The notes: generated from the sequence alone by a model not told the origin. Positions 50,165 through 62,092 are shown, numbered from the stretch's first letter. The stretch is DNA of 64,000 nt from Actinomadura sp. WMMA1423 (GCF_006547145.1 NZ_CP041244.1:1984001-2048000), one strand, 5' to 3'. A program made the numbers and translations.

Positions 50165-50611
50165 TCAGGCGGGGTCGGGGGCTTCGCCCCGGGTGTGGAG
50201 GAGGGCGCGGAGTTCGGCCAGCTGGCGGGCGGCGAGGGTCTTCTCGGCGCCGTTGATGCCCATGGCGCCGAGGGAGGTGCCGTCGGCCAGGTCGAGGGTG
50301 GGCCACGGGTCGCCGGTCGACATGGAGACGTCGACGACCTCGGGCCATTCGAGGCGGCGGGTGTTGAAGGCGTTGACGACCGTCAGGCCGGACTCGTCGG
50401 CGCTGACGCGGCAGCGGGCCAGCATGTGCAGGACCCACGCGACCGCCGCGCCGAAGGCGACCATCAGGACCCGGTCGAACAGCTTGAACTGCGGCGCCAC
50501 CACCACGGCGAGCACGACCATGCCCAGCACGATCACGCCCGCCGTGGTGTAGGCGACGAGCCGGGTGGTGCGGGGGCGCCACACCGCCGGCAGGCCCGGG
50601 TCGTCAGCCAA
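50165..50611 (-). CDS. PH-domain membrane protein
   Basis: 148 aa, TTG start overlapping the hisG stop by 8 bp. Two hydrophobic helices (residues 18-40 and 45-62), then a small bacterial PH-like domain (CRVSADESGLTVVNAFNTRRLEWPEVVDV). It is commonly found after hisG in actinobacteria. Function unknown. Confidence 0.85.
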   Translation of the reverse strand: MADDPGLPAVWRPRTTRLVAYTTAGVIVLGMVVLAVVVAPQFKLFDRVLMVAFGAAVAWVLHMLARCRVSADESGLTVVNAFNTRRLEWPEVVDVSMSTGDPWPTLDLADGTSLGAMGINGAEKTLAARQLAELRALLHTRGEAPDPA

Positions 50612-51479
50612 CGATCTTCGCGATGGGGATCTCGAGGATGTCGTGGGCGCCCGCCGCCTTCAGCGCCGGGATCAGCGTGTTGACGCCGCGCTTGGCGACC
50701 ACCGACTCCACGGCGTTGGACTCCCCGCCGGCGAGCGAGGTGACCGTCGGCGACGACATCGCGGGCATGATGTCGAGGACCTGCTGGAGGTCGGCGTGCG
50801 CGACGTTCAGCTTCAGCAGCACCTTGCCCCGCGCGCGGATCACGCCCTGGAGCAGCAGGGCGATGTCCTCCATCGCGGCGCGCTTCTCGGCGTCCTCGTA
50901 GGCCTCGCGGTTCGCGACCAGCTCGGTGTAGCTGGTCAGGAGCGTGTCGAGGATGCGCAGGCCGTTCTTGCGCAGCGAGGAGCCGGTCTCGGTCAGGTCG
51001 ACGATCGCGTCCACGATGTCGGGGACCTTCGCCTCGGTCGCGCCGTAGGACGGGACGACCGTGGCCTTCACGCCGTGCCTGTCGAGGAACCGCTTGGTCA
51101 TCGCCGGGAACTCGGTGGAGATCCGCACGCCCTCCGGCAGGTCGGCCACCGACCGCCAGGGCGCGCCCTCGGGCACCGCCATGATCACGCGGACCGGGTT
51201 GGAGGTCGCCTTGGAATACTTCAGCTCGCCGAGGCTGACCACGTCGGCGTCGGTCTCGGTGATCCAGTCGCGGCCGGTGATGCCGAGGTCGAACAGGCCC
51301 TGTTCGAGGTAGGTCGGGATCTCCTGCGGGCGCAGGACGCGGACGCGGTCGATGCGCGGATCGTCGATGGAGGCGCGGTAGTCGCGGTCGGAGCCGCGCT
51401 GGACGGTGAGGTCGGCGGCGTCGAACAGCTGCATGGTCGCCTTCTCCAGCGACCCCTTGGGCAGAACGAGTGACAGCAC
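50604..51479 (-). CDS. hisG: ATP phosphoribosyltransferase, long form
   Basis: 291 aa: first and committed step of histidine synthesis (ATP + PRPP). Begins LSLVLPKGSLEKATMQLF. Contains DLGITGRDWITE, and the motif IVDLTETGSSLRKNGL. The C-terminal domain (KVLLKLNVAHADLQQVLDIMPAMSSPTVTSLAGG...) is the allosteric histidine-binding ACT-like part that defines the HisZ-independent long form. The GTG start is 139 bp from ribH. hisE, usually adjacent upstream in actinomycetes, is not there. Confidence 0.96.
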   Translation of the reverse strand: MLSLVLPKGSLEKATMQLFDAADLTVQRGSDRDYRASIDDPRIDRVRVLRPQEIPTYLEQGLFDLGITGRDWITETDADVVSLGELKYSKATSNPVRVIMAVPEGAPWRSVADLPEGVRISTEFPAMTKRFLDRHGVKATVVPSYGATEAKVPDIVDAIVDLTETGSSLRKNGLRILDTLLTSYTELVANREAYEDAEKRAAMEDIALLLQGVIRARGKVLLKLNVAHADLQQVLDIMPAMSSPTVTSLAGGESNAVESVVAKRGVNTLIPALKAAGAHDILEIPIAKIVG

Positions 51480-51543
51480 GGATCGGCCTTTCGATGAGGA
51501 TGCGTACGGGATACCGGGATTGCTCAGGAGCGCCGATGCTCCC

Positions 51544-51590
51544 CTTCTGGGAAGTGCTCGCCTTCTGGGAAGTGCTCGCCTCCTGGGAGC
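51544..51590. repeat. 18-bp tandem repeat in ribH-hisG gap
   Basis: Two perfect copies of CTTCTGGGAAGTGCTCGC (51544-51561, 51562-51579) followed by a degenerate partial copy (CTCCTGGGAGC). The 139-bp gap between ribH and hisG holds nothing else recognisable. Confidence 0.8.
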
Positions 51591-51618
51591 CGCCCCATGG
51601 CGGGGCGCCGCTCCACGC

Positions 51619-54129
<2,511 letters not shown>

Positions 54130-54133
<4 letters not shown>

Positions 54134-54723
54134 GACCGGTCTCCCAGCATGCGCTCGACGTACTTGGCGACGACGTCCACTTCGAGGTTCACGGGGTCGC
54201 CCGGCTGCTTGTGGCCGAGGGTGGTCAGCGCGAGCGTCGTCGGGATGAGGGCCACGCTGAACCGGTCGGCGCCGGCCTCGACGACCGTGAGGCTGATCCC
54301 GTCGACGGTGATGGAGCCCTTGTCGACCAGATAGCGGCTCAGATCGGCGGGGAGGGACACCGTCACCACGTCCCACCGCTCCCCCGGCTCGCGGGAGATG
54401 ATCGCGCCGACGCCGTCGACGTGGCCCTGGACGAGATGGCCGCCGAGCCGGTCCGACAGCCGCACGGGCCGTTCCAGGTTGACCTTGGAACCCGGCGCGA
54501 GCACGCCCAGGCTGGACTTGTCGAGCGTCTCCTTGATGACGTCGGCGGTGAAGACGCCGTCCTTGACGGCCACGACGGTGAGACAGACGCCGTTGACGGC
54601 GATCGACGCGCCGTGGACGGCGTCCTGGGTGACCAGCGGCCCGCGGACCGCGAGCGCGACCGAGTCCCCTTGGGGATCGACCGCCACGATCTCGCCGAGC
54701 TCCTCGACGATGCCGGTGAACAT
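54130..54723 (-). CDS. ribE: riboflavin synthase, alpha subunit
   Basis: 197 aa with the duplicated lumazine-binding fold: [54 protein letters not shown], then the second repeat [14 protein letters not shown] and [16 protein letters not shown]. Dismutates two ribityllumazines into riboflavin. First gene behind the FMN riboswitch. ribD is not present upstream. Confidence 0.96.
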
Positions 54724-54781
54724 CTCCCGGGCCTCCTAGATCAGTGGCTCCGGGGGACGCGGGGACGTACGTGCGTCCGAA

Positions 54782-54803
54782 TACACCCCTGGCCAGGGGT
54801 GTA
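54782..54803. terminator. perfect 11-bp-arm hairpin in FMN riboswitch leader
   Basis: Arms TACACCCCTGG and CCAGGGGTGTA abut with no spacer, 8 bp after the aptamer on the transcript and 58 bp before the ribE start. Good candidate for the expression platform (terminator or RBS-distal switching hairpin). No clear T-run follows. Confidence 0.55.
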
Positions 54804-54810
54804 CCGCGCG

Positions 54811-54936
54811 CTGCCTCCCATCCGGACTTTCACCGTCGGTCCCGGAGTTTCACCGGGTCAACCGGCCGATGGCTTCGGCCGGGTCGCGGACTGTAACCGC
54901 CGGTTCGGAATTTCACCGACCCCGGAGCACGCGTTC
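54811..54936 (-). ncRNA. FMN riboswitch (RFN element)
   Basis: On the minus strand the conserved RFN blocks occur in order: GGTGAAATTCCGAACCGGCG, AGTCCGCGACC, CCGGTGAAACTCCGG, and GACGGTGAAAGTCCGGATG ending in GGGAGGCAG. This is a complete aptamer. It would reduce expression of ribE-ribM-ribBA-ribH when FMN is abundant. Confidence 0.95.
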
Positions 54937-55172
54937 ATGCTTTGCCAACCAGTGTGCCATGCATTCCATTCCGCGCCCGTGTGGCGGTCGCCACAAACTC
55001 CGCCGGGCGCGCGCCGCCGCTCCGGACGCCGGCCCCGCCGCCGGGAGGGCGGCCGCCCGGCGCACCACCGCGTCCGGCGGCCCGGGGCGGCGGCGGACGG
55101 CAGGTCTTGCCGGGGGCGGGGTGCGCGGTGCAACTTGTTAACAGATCCCCTGCCATTCATTCGGGAAGGCAC

Positions 55173-56702
55173 ATGGCGAAGTTGAACCTGTCGCCCAAGA
55201 TCCTTGATGTTCTCGACTTCGGAACGCCGTCCGCCGAGCGCGACATATCCCGGGGGCTGGAGAAGTACTTCGTGGAGTCCCCCGCCTACCACCGGGTGCG
55301 GTCCGGGCAGAAGACGATCCTGATGGGCAACCGCGGGGCCGGGAAGAGCGCGATCTTCCAGGTGCTGGCCAAGCGGGAGCGGTCCGCCGGAAGCCACGTC
55401 ATCGAGCTGTCGCCCGAGGACTACTCCTACGAGCTGCTCAGCTCCACGATGGCGTCGGAGAACGCCGGCTCGTGGGTCAAGCAGGGGGCCTACGCCGCCG
55501 CGTGGAAGTACCTGATCCACGTGCTGGTCATGAAGGCCCTGGCGCGCAAGGGGATGCGGCTGACCAAGGGCGGCGGCCGGGAGATCCACAACTACATCAG
55601 GGACAACCACGGCGCCCAGCAGCTCGGGCCCCTGTCGATGCTGGTCTCCTACCTCAAGCGCCTGGAGGCCGTGAAGCTCGGGCCGATCGAGGCCGGCATG
55701 CGGACCCGCGAGCTGGACCGCCTCTACAAGCTGGAGGAGATCCAGAACCTGCTGCCCGCGCTGCGCAAGGTGCTCGGGAACCAGCGCGTGGTGGTGCTCG
55801 TGGACGAGCTCGACCGCGGCTGGGACTCCTCCGAGGACGCCAAGGCGTTCGTGTCCGGGCTGTTCCAGGCGTGCGTGTCCATAAACGCGCTGCATCCGAA
55901 CCTGCGCGTCTACATCTCGCTGCGGCAGGAGCTGTACGACGACATCCCGGCCCTCTACGAGGACGCGCAGAAGCACCGGGACCTGCTGGAGAAGATCTAC
56001 TGGTCGGAGGAGTCGCTGCTCGAACTGATCGCCAGGCGCATCCGGCACTCGGCCCACGAGAAGGGGTTCGACGTGGAGGCCCTCGAACGCGCCGGGGACC
56101 GGGCCTGCTGGTCGGCGGTCTTCGCCCCGCCGCCGCCCGGCCGGGGACGGGACGGCGCGCTCGGCCGCGGCTCGTTCGGCTACATGGTCGACCGGACGCT
56201 GTACCGGCCGAGGGAGCTCATCCAGTTCTGCTCGGAGGCGCTGGAGCAGGCCAGGGCCCGCGGCGCCCGGCTTCCCGTGCCGTACTCGGCGATCGAGCGG
56301 TCGGAGTACGGGTACTCCGCCGAGCGGACGAAGGACATCGCCGCCGAGTACCGCTCCCAGTACCCGGGGCTGCTGAGCGTGTTCGAGGTGTTCCGCAGCC
56401 GTCCGCCCGCTTTCGACCGCGGCGAGCTCGAACTGCTGTGCCTGGAGCTGGCCTGCGGCGACGTCCCCACCCACGGGACCGAGTCATGGCTCGCCTCGTG
56501 CGACCCGAACGAGCTGATCGAGATCCTCTGGCGGTCGGGCCTGCTGACCGCGCGGGCGTCCCAGGACGGGCGGTTCCTCGGCAGCCACCAGGTGCAGCAC
56601 ATCAACCTCGCCGCGGTGCGCCGGTTCCGCGTCCACTCGATGTTCCACGCCTCGCTCGGCATCGAGGCCTCGGAGGCCGGGAACACCGCGAGGGCCGGGT
56701 GA
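55173..56702 (+). CDS. P-loop ATPase, Sll1717 family
   Basis: 509 aa, GGGAAGGC before the ATG. Starts with KLNLSPKILDVLDFGTPSAERDISRGLEKYFVESPAYHRV, the family's N-terminal block, then Walker A ILMGNRGAGKSAIFQVLAKRE (about residues 48-68), Walker B VVVLVDELDRGWDSS (about 207-221) and LHPNLRVYISLRQELYDDIP as a sensor-like strand. The C-terminal half (YRPRELIQFCSEALEQA, winged-helix-like GRFLGSHQVQHINLAAVRRF) resembles AAA/STAND accessory regions. Function unknown. A signalling or defence role is possible. It interrupts the rpe-rib block, and its last codons run into a 19-bp repeat array. Confidence 0.82.
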   Translation: MAKLNLSPKILDVLDFGTPSAERDISRGLEKYFVESPAYHRVRSGQKTILMGNRGAGKSAIFQVLAKRERSAGSHVIELSPEDYSYELLSSTMASENAGSWVKQGAYAAAWKYLIHVLVMKALARKGMRLTKGGGREIHNYIRDNHGAQQLGPLSMLVSYLKRLEAVKLGPIEAGMRTRELDRLYKLEEIQNLLPALRKVLGNQRVVVLVDELDRGWDSSEDAKAFVSGLFQACVSINALHPNLRVYISLRQELYDDIPALYEDAQKHRDLLEKIYWSEESLLELIARRIRHSAHEKGFDVEALERAGDRACWSAVFAPPPPGRGRDGALGRGSFGYMVDRTLYRPRELIQFCSEALEQARARGARLPVPYSAIERSEYGYSAERTKDIAAEYRSQYPGLLSVFEVFRSRPPAFDRGELELLCLELACGDVPTHGTESWLASCDPNELIEILWRSGLLTARASQDGRFLGSHQVQHINLAAVRRFRVHSMFHASLGIEASEAGNTARAG

Positions 56703-56793
56703 CACCGCCGGGGCCCGGTGACACCGCCGGGGCCCGGTGACACCGCCGGGGCCCGGTGACACCGCCGGGGCCGGGTGACACCGCCGGGGCCGG
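56699..56793. repeat. five tandem 19-bp repeats after the Sll1717-type ATPase
   Basis: Units of GTGACACCGCCGGGGCCCG or ending CCGG run head to tail at 56699, 56718, 56737, 56756 and 56775. A degenerate sixth copy (15 of 19 matches) lies at 56680-56698 inside the coding sequence. The first unit contains the ATPase stop codon. No unique spacers exist. Each unit has a GGGGCCC core able to form short hairpins, so it may also act as a terminator between convergent genes. Confidence 0.9.
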
Positions 56794-56814
56794 GCGCTCC
56801 AGGGGCCGGGGCGC

Positions 56815-57498
56815 TCAGCCGAGCGTCAGGTGCAGGCCGGTCGGGACGGACCTCACGCGGCTCAGGTTCTGGACCACGTGGTGGGCCTCGCCCAGGGCCT
56901 CCTCCGGGTGGCTGGTGACCAGCGCGATGACGGTGGCCCCTGCGGCACGGCCCGCCGCGATCCCGGCGGGGGCGTCTTCGACGACCACGCAGGCGGACGG
57001 TTCCACGCCGAGGCGGCGGGCCGCCTGGAGGTAGCCGGAGGGGTCCGGCTTGCCGTCCGGCACGTCCTCGGCGGTCACCACGACGGGCGGAGCGGGGATG
57101 CCGGCCACGCCGGTGCGGACCTTGAACTGCCCCCGGTCCATGGACGTGACGAAAGCGTGGAGCAGGCCGCTCATGTCCGCCAGCAGTTCGACGGCGCCGG
57201 GCAGGGCGGTGATGCCGTCGGTACTGGCCGCCTCCAAGGCGTCCAGGCGTGCGGTGGCCTCGCGGACCTGCTCGGCCGGGAGGAAGTCGGCGACGCGGTC
57301 GCTCGTGCGGCGGCCGTGCGCGCCCGACATGAACTCGTCGGGGTCGATGCCGTACTCGACGGCCCACGCACGGCCCGCGCGCTCGACGAGGGGCGTCGAG
57401 TCGACCAGGGTGCCGTCGACGTCGAACAGGACGGCGGCGCAGGCCAGTGTCATCGTGGGGGGAAGCAGGGCTCCCCCGCGCTCGGCGGGGGCGTTCAC
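56815..57498 (-). CDS. HAD-superfamily sugar phosphatase-like protein
   Basis: 227 aa from the GTG at 57498, which overlaps the rpe stop (GTGA). An ATG at 57453 gives 212 aa. HAD motif [18 protein letters not shown], motif II FVTSMDR, motif [19 protein letters not shown] and motif [18 protein letters not shown] are all present with a beta-phosphoglucomutase-like cap. Probable small sugar-phosphate phosphatase, translated with the pentose-phosphate epimerase. Confidence 0.87.
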   Translation of the reverse strand: MNAPAERGGALLPPTMTLACAAVLFDVDGTLVDSTPLVERAGRAWAVEYGIDPDEFMSGAHGRRTSDRVADFLPAEQVREATARLDALEAASTDGITALPGAVELLADMSGLLHAFVTSMDRGQFKVRTGVAGIPAPPVVVTAEDVPDGKPDPSGYLQAARRLGVEPSACVVVEDAPAGIAAGRAAGATVIALVTSHPEEALGEAHHVVQNLSRVRSVPTGLHLTLG

Positions 57499-58172
57499 CA
57501 GTCCGCCTTGGCCGTCGCCTCTTCCGCCTGGGCGCGCAGCCTGCGGACGGCCTCCGCCGGGTCGTCGGCCCCGTAGACGGCGCTGCCGGCGACGAACACG
57601 TCGGCTCCCGCCTCCGCGCAGCGCTCGATCGTCTCGGCGCTGACGCCGCCGTCCACCTGGAGCCAGACGGGCAGGTCGCGGCCCTTGATGAGCTCCCGCG
57701 CGCGGCGGACCTTCGGCAGGACGACGTCCAGGAACTTCTGGCCGCCGAAGCCCGGCTCCACGGTCATCAGCAGCAGCATGTCGATCTCGCCCAGGAGGTC
57801 TTCGAAGCCGTCCACCGGGGTGGCCGGGTTGACGCCCAGCCCCGCGCGCGCGCCCGCGGCGCGGATGGTCCGCAGAGTGCGGATGGGCGCCTTCGACGCC
57901 TCGGCGTGGATGGTGACGCTCCCGGCTCCGGCCTCGGCGTACTGCGGCGCCCAGCGGTCGGGGTCCTCGATCATCAGGTGGCAGTCGAGGGGCAGCGCGC
58001 TGCTCTGGAGCAGCGCCTGCACGACGGGCAGTCCCAGGGTGAGGTTCGGGACGAAGTGGTTGTCCATGACGTCGACGTGGACCCAGTCGGCGGAGTCGGC
58101 GATGCGCGCGACGTCCTCGGCCAGGCGGGCGAAGTCGGCGGACAGGATGCTGGGTGCGATCTGAGGAGCCAT
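57495..58172 (-). CDS. rpe: ribulose-phosphate 3-epimerase
   Basis: 225 aa. Interconverts ribulose 5-phosphate and xylulose 5-phosphate. Motifs: [32 protein letters not shown] (metal/catalytic Asp), [38 protein letters not shown] (second catalytic Asp) and [13 protein letters not shown]. 12 bp downstream of the PAP2 gene on the same strand. Supplies the precursor for dihydroxybutanone phosphate in riboflavin synthesis, hence its common linkage to rib genes. Confidence 0.97.
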   Translation of the reverse strand: MAPQIAPSILSADFARLAEDVARIADSADWVHVDVMDNHFVPNLTLGLPVVQALLQSSALPLDCHLMIEDPDRWAPQYAEAGAGSVTIHAEASKAPIRTLRTIRAAGARAGLGVNPATPVDGFEDLLGEIDMLLLMTVEPGFGGQKFLDVVLPKVRRARELIKGRDLPVWLQVDGGVSAETIERCAEAGADVFVAGSAVYGADDPAEAVRRLRAQAEEATAKADW

Positions 58173-58184
58173 GATGCCCCGAGT

Positions 58185-59108
58185 CTATTGGCGCAGCCCC
58201 GCCCGCTCGTCACCCGCCTGGGTGAGGCCGGGGGTGGAACGGGCGGCCAGGCGGAGGCGGACGAAGACCTCGGGCGCGCCGGCCGTGACCCACAGAACGA
58301 GCAGCGCCTGGACGACGAACGCCTGGATCAGGTTCGTCCCTTCGAACACGGCGATGACCGCGGCCCCGGCGAGGCCCACCGGGAGGCGCCCCAGGCGCTG
58401 CCAGGCCTTGCCGCCCGGGTCGAACCAGCCGCGCCACGCGACGATCGACAGGCCCATGAGCAGGCCGCAGAGCGCGCCCGACGCCTGGGCCGAGTCGACC
58501 AGTGTCACAGGAGCGGCGACGCCCCCGGCCGCTCTGACGGCATCGGCCCATGCATGCGGCCACTGCCAGTTCTGCAACGGCCGTACCGCACCCCAGGCCG
58601 CTGCCAGCAGCAGCAGGGAGATTGCGAGGGAGAGCACCAGTTGCACGGCCAGGTGCTGGCGGCGCCACCACGGGACGGCGATGGGCTCCAGCCCGAGGGC
58701 GGCGACCAGCACGGCCAAGCCCACGCCCCATCCCGCCAGGACCTGCCCCACCGAGTGCACGCCCAGGTAGACGCGGGACACCCCGATCAGGACGATGATG
58801 ACGACGGCGCCCGCCCACAGGAACCACCGCCTGGTCTGGGCGGCGAAGAAGCCCCAGCCCGCGACGCTGTTCTGGGCGTGGCCGGACGGCATCCCGAAGG
58901 ACGACAGCGACTGCTTGCCCTGGATGTTCGGATCCGTCCAGTACGGGCGGGGGGCGTGGAAGACCAGCTTGAGGAGGGCGTTGAGCATCGCGCCGAACAG
59001 CAGCACGACCGCCGCCCTCGCGGCGAGCCGCGGCGCCACGCACCAGAACAGCGCCAGGAGCACCGGGACGTAGAAGGCCGCGCTGCCCAGGTACGACATG
59101 AAGAGCAT
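58185..59108 (-). CDS. PAP2 family membrane phosphatase
   Basis: 307 aa with about eight hydrophobic segments. Phosphatase motifs: KLVFHAPRPYW, GMPSGHAQNS and SRVYLGVHSVGQVLAG, the KxxxxxxRP/PSGH/SRxxxxxHxxxD-like set, with Gln where the last Asp is common. Could dephosphorylate undecaprenyl or phosphatidyl lipids. Start uncertain: in-frame CTG/ATG choices lie within 15 bp. Confidence 0.85.
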   Translation of the reverse strand: MLFMSYLGSAAFYVPVLLALFWCVAPRLAARAAVVLLFGAMLNALLKLVFHAPRPYWTDPNIQGKQSLSSFGMPSGHAQNSVAGWGFFAAQTRRWFLWAGAVVIIVLIGVSRVYLGVHSVGQVLAGWGVGLAVLVAALGLEPIAVPWWRRQHLAVQLVLSLAISLLLLAAAWGAVRPLQNWQWPHAWADAVRAAGGVAAPVTLVDSAQASGALCGLLMGLSIVAWRGWFDPGGKAWQRLGRLPVGLAGAAVIAVFEGTNLIQAFVVQALLVLWVTAGAPEVFVRLRLAARSTPGLTQAGDERAGLRQ

Positions 59109-59150
59109 GAAGCCGGTCAGCGGAAACCCTCCCGAGGTAGGTGCGGAGTG

Positions 59151-60587
59151 TCAGGTCCGGTGCTGGTCCGTGGTGGGCTGGTCGGTACGGCGCAGGAGCG
59201 CCAGGAACATCGCGTCCGTGCCGTGGCGGTGGGGCCAGAACTGCGCGTACGGGCCGTCCCCCAGGCCGGTGAGGCCGGGCGCGATCCCTGCCAGGACCGC
59301 CGGAGCGTCGACCCTCTCGATGTCGTCGCGTCCGCGCAGGACGTCGTCGACCACCACGCGGGTCTCCGCCAGGTGGGGCGAGCAGGTGACGTAGGCGACC
59401 ACGCCGCCGGGCCGCACGGACTCGAGTGCCGTGGCGAGCAGCTTCCGCTGGAGCGGCCCGAGTTCGGCGACCGATTCGGGGCCGCGGCGCCAGCGTGCCT
59501 CTGGACGGCGGCGGAGCGCGCCGAGGCCGGTGCAGGGGGCGTCGACCATGACGCGGTCGAACGAGGCCGGGTGCCAGGCGGGGGCGGTGCCGTCGGCGGC
59601 GACGACGCCCGCCCGGTCGTCGACCGCGTCCCGGACGAGCGCGGCGCGGTGCGGCTGGACGTCGGCGGCGAGGAGCCGGGCGTCGCGCTGGGCTGCCAGG
59701 GCCGCCAGCAGCCCGGCCTTGCCTCCGGGCCCGGCGCAAAGGTCTGCCCAGCGCGCGTCACGGCCGTCCAGGGGAACCTGAGTAAGCGCCAGGGCGACCA
59801 TCTGGCTGGCCTCGTCCTGGACTGCGGCGCGCCCCTCCCGGACAGCCGCGATACCCGCCGGGTCGCCCTCGGCCAGGACAGCGGCGTAGGGCGAGTAGGG
59901 GGCGGGCTCCGCGTCCGCGTCGTACAGCTCTTCGAGGGTCGCCCGGCCGGGGCGCGCGACCAGCGTCACGCGGGGGCGGGCGTTGTCGGCGGCGAGGAGT
60001 TCGGCGATCTCGTCCCGCCCTACGGCGTCCCGCATGGCGGAGACAATCCATTTCGGGTGGCTGTGGGCGATCGACAGGCGCGTCGTGGCGTCGGCGTCGG
60101 CGGGCGCCACGATCTCCAGCCAGGCGTCCATGTCGCGCGTGGTGACCTTGCGGAGCACCGCGTTGGCGAACTTGGCCTGGCCCGGGCCCGCGACCGAGCG
60201 GGCCAGCTCCACGGTCGTCCCCACGGCGGCGTGCGGCGGGATGCGGGTGGCGAGGATCTGGTGGGCGCCGATGCGCAGGACGTCCAGGAGCGGGGCGTCG
60301 ATGCGGCGCAGTTCGCGGTCGCTGCACAGCGCGAGCACCGCGTCGTAGGTCCCCTTGCCGCGCAGGGTCCCGTACGTCAGCTCGGTGGCGAGGGCGGCGT
60401 CGCGTCCGGTCAGGCCGCGGTCGCGCAGGCGCGCGGGCAGCAGGAGGTTGGCGTAGGCGTCGCGGGTCTCGACCGCCCGGATCACGTCGAACGCGGTGCG
60501 GCGCACGAGGTCCTGGGGGCGGCCCGTCTTGCGGGGACCGCCCGGGCGGCGGTTCGGGGCGCGTCGGTGGTTTCGGGCAGGGGGCAT
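59151..60587 (-). CDS. rsmB: 16S rRNA m5C967 methyltransferase
   Basis: 478 aa: basic N-terminal tail, NusB-like RNA-binding domain (about 25-160, RRTAFDVIRAVETRDAYANLLLP, ELTYGTLRG), then a SAM-dependent domain with DLCAGPGGKAGLLAAL, VMVDAPCTGLGALRRRPEARWRR and VAYVTCSPHLAETR, the two catalytic cysteines PCTG and TCSPH. Overlaps the fmt stop by one base. Confidence 0.95.
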   Translation of the reverse strand: MPPARNHRRAPNRRPGGPRKTGRPQDLVRRTAFDVIRAVETRDAYANLLLPARLRDRGLTGRDAALATELTYGTLRGKGTYDAVLALCSDRELRRIDAPLLDVLRIGAHQILATRIPPHAAVGTTVELARSVAGPGQAKFANAVLRKVTTRDMDAWLEIVAPADADATTRLSIAHSHPKWIVSAMRDAVGRDEIAELLAADNARPRVTLVARPGRATLEELYDADAEPAPYSPYAAVLAEGDPAGIAAVREGRAAVQDEASQMVALALTQVPLDGRDARWADLCAGPGGKAGLLAALAAQRDARLLAADVQPHRAALVRDAVDDRAGVVAADGTAPAWHPASFDRVMVDAPCTGLGALRRRPEARWRRGPESVAELGPLQRKLLATALESVRPGGVVAYVTCSPHLAETRVVVDDVLRGRDDIERVDAPAVLAGIAPGLTGLGDGPYAQFWPHRHGTDAMFLALLRRTDQPTTDQHRT

Positions 60588-61513
60588 CAGTGGAGCGCGT
60601 CCTTGTCGGCGAGGTCGAGGCCGCGGACCCAGTCGGCGGCGGCCATGCGGCGCTTGCCCTGCGGCTGCACCTCGCCCAGCGCGACGGGATGCGTGGCCGT
60701 GCCGACCAGCACCTCGTTCTTCCCCGCGCTGATCTCACCGGGTGCGAGGGTCCCGCCGTCGGGCGCTGGGCGGACGGGGCCGAGCTTGACCCGCGCGTCC
60801 CTGAAGTTCGTCCACGCGCCCGGCGCCGGGGTGCAGGCGCGGATCAGGCGGTCGATGTGCAGGGCCGGGCTCTTCCAGTCGACGTGGCCGTCCTCGGGTG
60901 TCAGCTTCGCCGCGTGGGAGACCCCCTCGGTCGGCTGGGGCCGCGGCTCCAGGACGCCCGCCTCGATGCCGTTCATGGTGTCCAGCAGGAGGTCGGCGCC
61001 TGCGACGGCCAGCCGCCCCAGGAGGTCGCCGCTGGTGTCGGTCGGCCGGATCGGCTCGGTGAGCACGCCGTAGACCGGTCCCGTGTCGAGGCCCTCCTCG
61101 ATCTGGAACGTGGCCGCACCCGTCACGTCATCGCCGTGCAGGATCGCGCGCTGCACGGGCGCGGCCCCGCGCCAGGCGGGCAGCAGCGAGAAGTGGAGGT
61201 TCACCCAGCCGTGCCGGGGGATCTCCAGGGCCTCGCGGGGCAGCAGCGCGCCGTAGGCGACGACCGGGCAGCAGTCGGGCGCGATCTCCCGGAGCCGGTC
61301 GAGGAACTCGGGGTCGCGGGCCTTCGCCGGCTTCAGCACCTCGACGCCGGCCTCGGCGGCGAGGGACGCGACCGGGCCGGCGCTCAGATGCCTCCCACGG
61401 CCCGAACGACCGTCCGGCCGGGTGACGACCGCCGCGACCTCGTGCGAGGAGCCCAGGAGCGCCGTCAGGGCCGGGAGCGCGGTCTCGGGCGTCCCGGCGA
61501 AGACCAGCCGCAT
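60587..61513 (-). CDS. fmt: methionyl-tRNA formyltransferase
   Basis: 308 aa. Formylates initiator Met-t[22 protein letters not shown] start, [44 protein letters not shown] catalytic block (Asn, His and Asp), [15 protein letters not shown], and C-terminal OB domain ([19 protein letters not shown] region). Starts directly after the def stop, giving the usual def-fmt-rsmB order. Confidence 0.96.
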   Translation of the reverse strand: MRLVFAGTPETALPALTALLGSSHEVAAVVTRPDGRSGRGRHLSAGPVASLAAEAGVEVLKPAKARDPEFLDRLREIAPDCCPVVAYGALLPREALEIPRHGWVNLHFSLLPAWRGAAPVQRAILHGDDVTGAATFQIEEGLDTGPVYGVLTEPIRPTDTSGDLLGRLAVAGADLLLDTMNGIEAGVLEPRPQPTEGVSHAAKLTPEDGHVDWKSPALHIDRLIRACTPAPGAWTNFRDARVKLGPVRPAPDGGTLAPGEISAGKNEVLVGTATHPVALGEVQPQGKRRMAAADWVRGLDLADKDALH

Positions 61514-62059
61514 CTAGATCGCCTTCCCGAGGGTGCGGTGCGGCGAGTCCTTCACGACGGGGGCCGGTTCACCGAACCACTCGGCCTCCCGGATCGCCTT
61601 CATCGCGGCCTTGCGCTGCTCGGCGTCCATCCGGTCGATGAAGATGATCCCGTCGAGGTGGTCGGTCTCGTGCTGGACGCAGCGGGCCAGCAGGTCGGTG
61701 CCCTCCAGCGTGATCGGCTCCCCGTGCATGTTGAAGCCCTTGGCCACGACGCCGATGGAGCGGGGCGTGGGGAACGCCAGGCCGGGCAGGGAGAGGCAGC
61801 CCTCGTCGCCGGTCTCCTGCTCGTCCGACAGGTCGAGCGTCGGGTTGACCACGTGCCCCAGGCGGTCGTCGACGTAGTAGGTGAACACGCGCAGCCCGAC
61901 GCCGAGCTGGGGGGCGGCCAGACCCACGCCGGGGGCGTCGATCATCGTGTCGGTGAGGTCCTTGACGAGCTGGCGCAGCTCCTTGTCGAAGTCCTTCACC
62001 GGCTCCGCGGGCGTGCGCAGCACGGGGTCGCCGAAGAGGCGGATGGGCTTGACGGCCAA
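61514..62059 (-). CDS. def: peptide deformylase
   Basis: 181 aa, TTG start with GGAG upstream. Removes formyl from nascent proteins. Motif I GVGLAAPQ, motif II EGCLSLP (metal Cys) and motif III QHETDHLDG (metal His pair) are intact. First gene of def-fmt-rsmB. Confidence 0.97.
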   Translation of the reverse strand: MAVKPIRLFGDPVLRTPAEPVKDFDKELRQLVKDLTDTMIDAPGVGLAAPQLGVGLRVFTYYVDDRLGHVVNPTLDLSDEQETGDEGCLSLPGLAFPTPRSIGVVAKGFNMHGEPITLEGTDLLARCVQHETDHLDGIIFIDRMDAEQRKAAMKAIREAEWFGEPAPVVKDSPHRTLGKAI

Positions 62060-62092
62060 CGGGGACTCCGTTTCCTGCGAGTGTCGCCGATG

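Noticed and set aside
54937..55172. A coding region upstream of the Sll1717-type ATPase in the same open frame.
   Set aside because: The stretch is low-complexity Pro/Arg/Gly sequence. The conserved protein starts at 55173 after a ribosome site. The 236 bp hold only the likely promoter region, with GTTAAC near 55137.
56699..56793. Tandem 19-bp units considered as a CRISPR array.
   Set aside because: Units abut without spacers and no cas genes are present.
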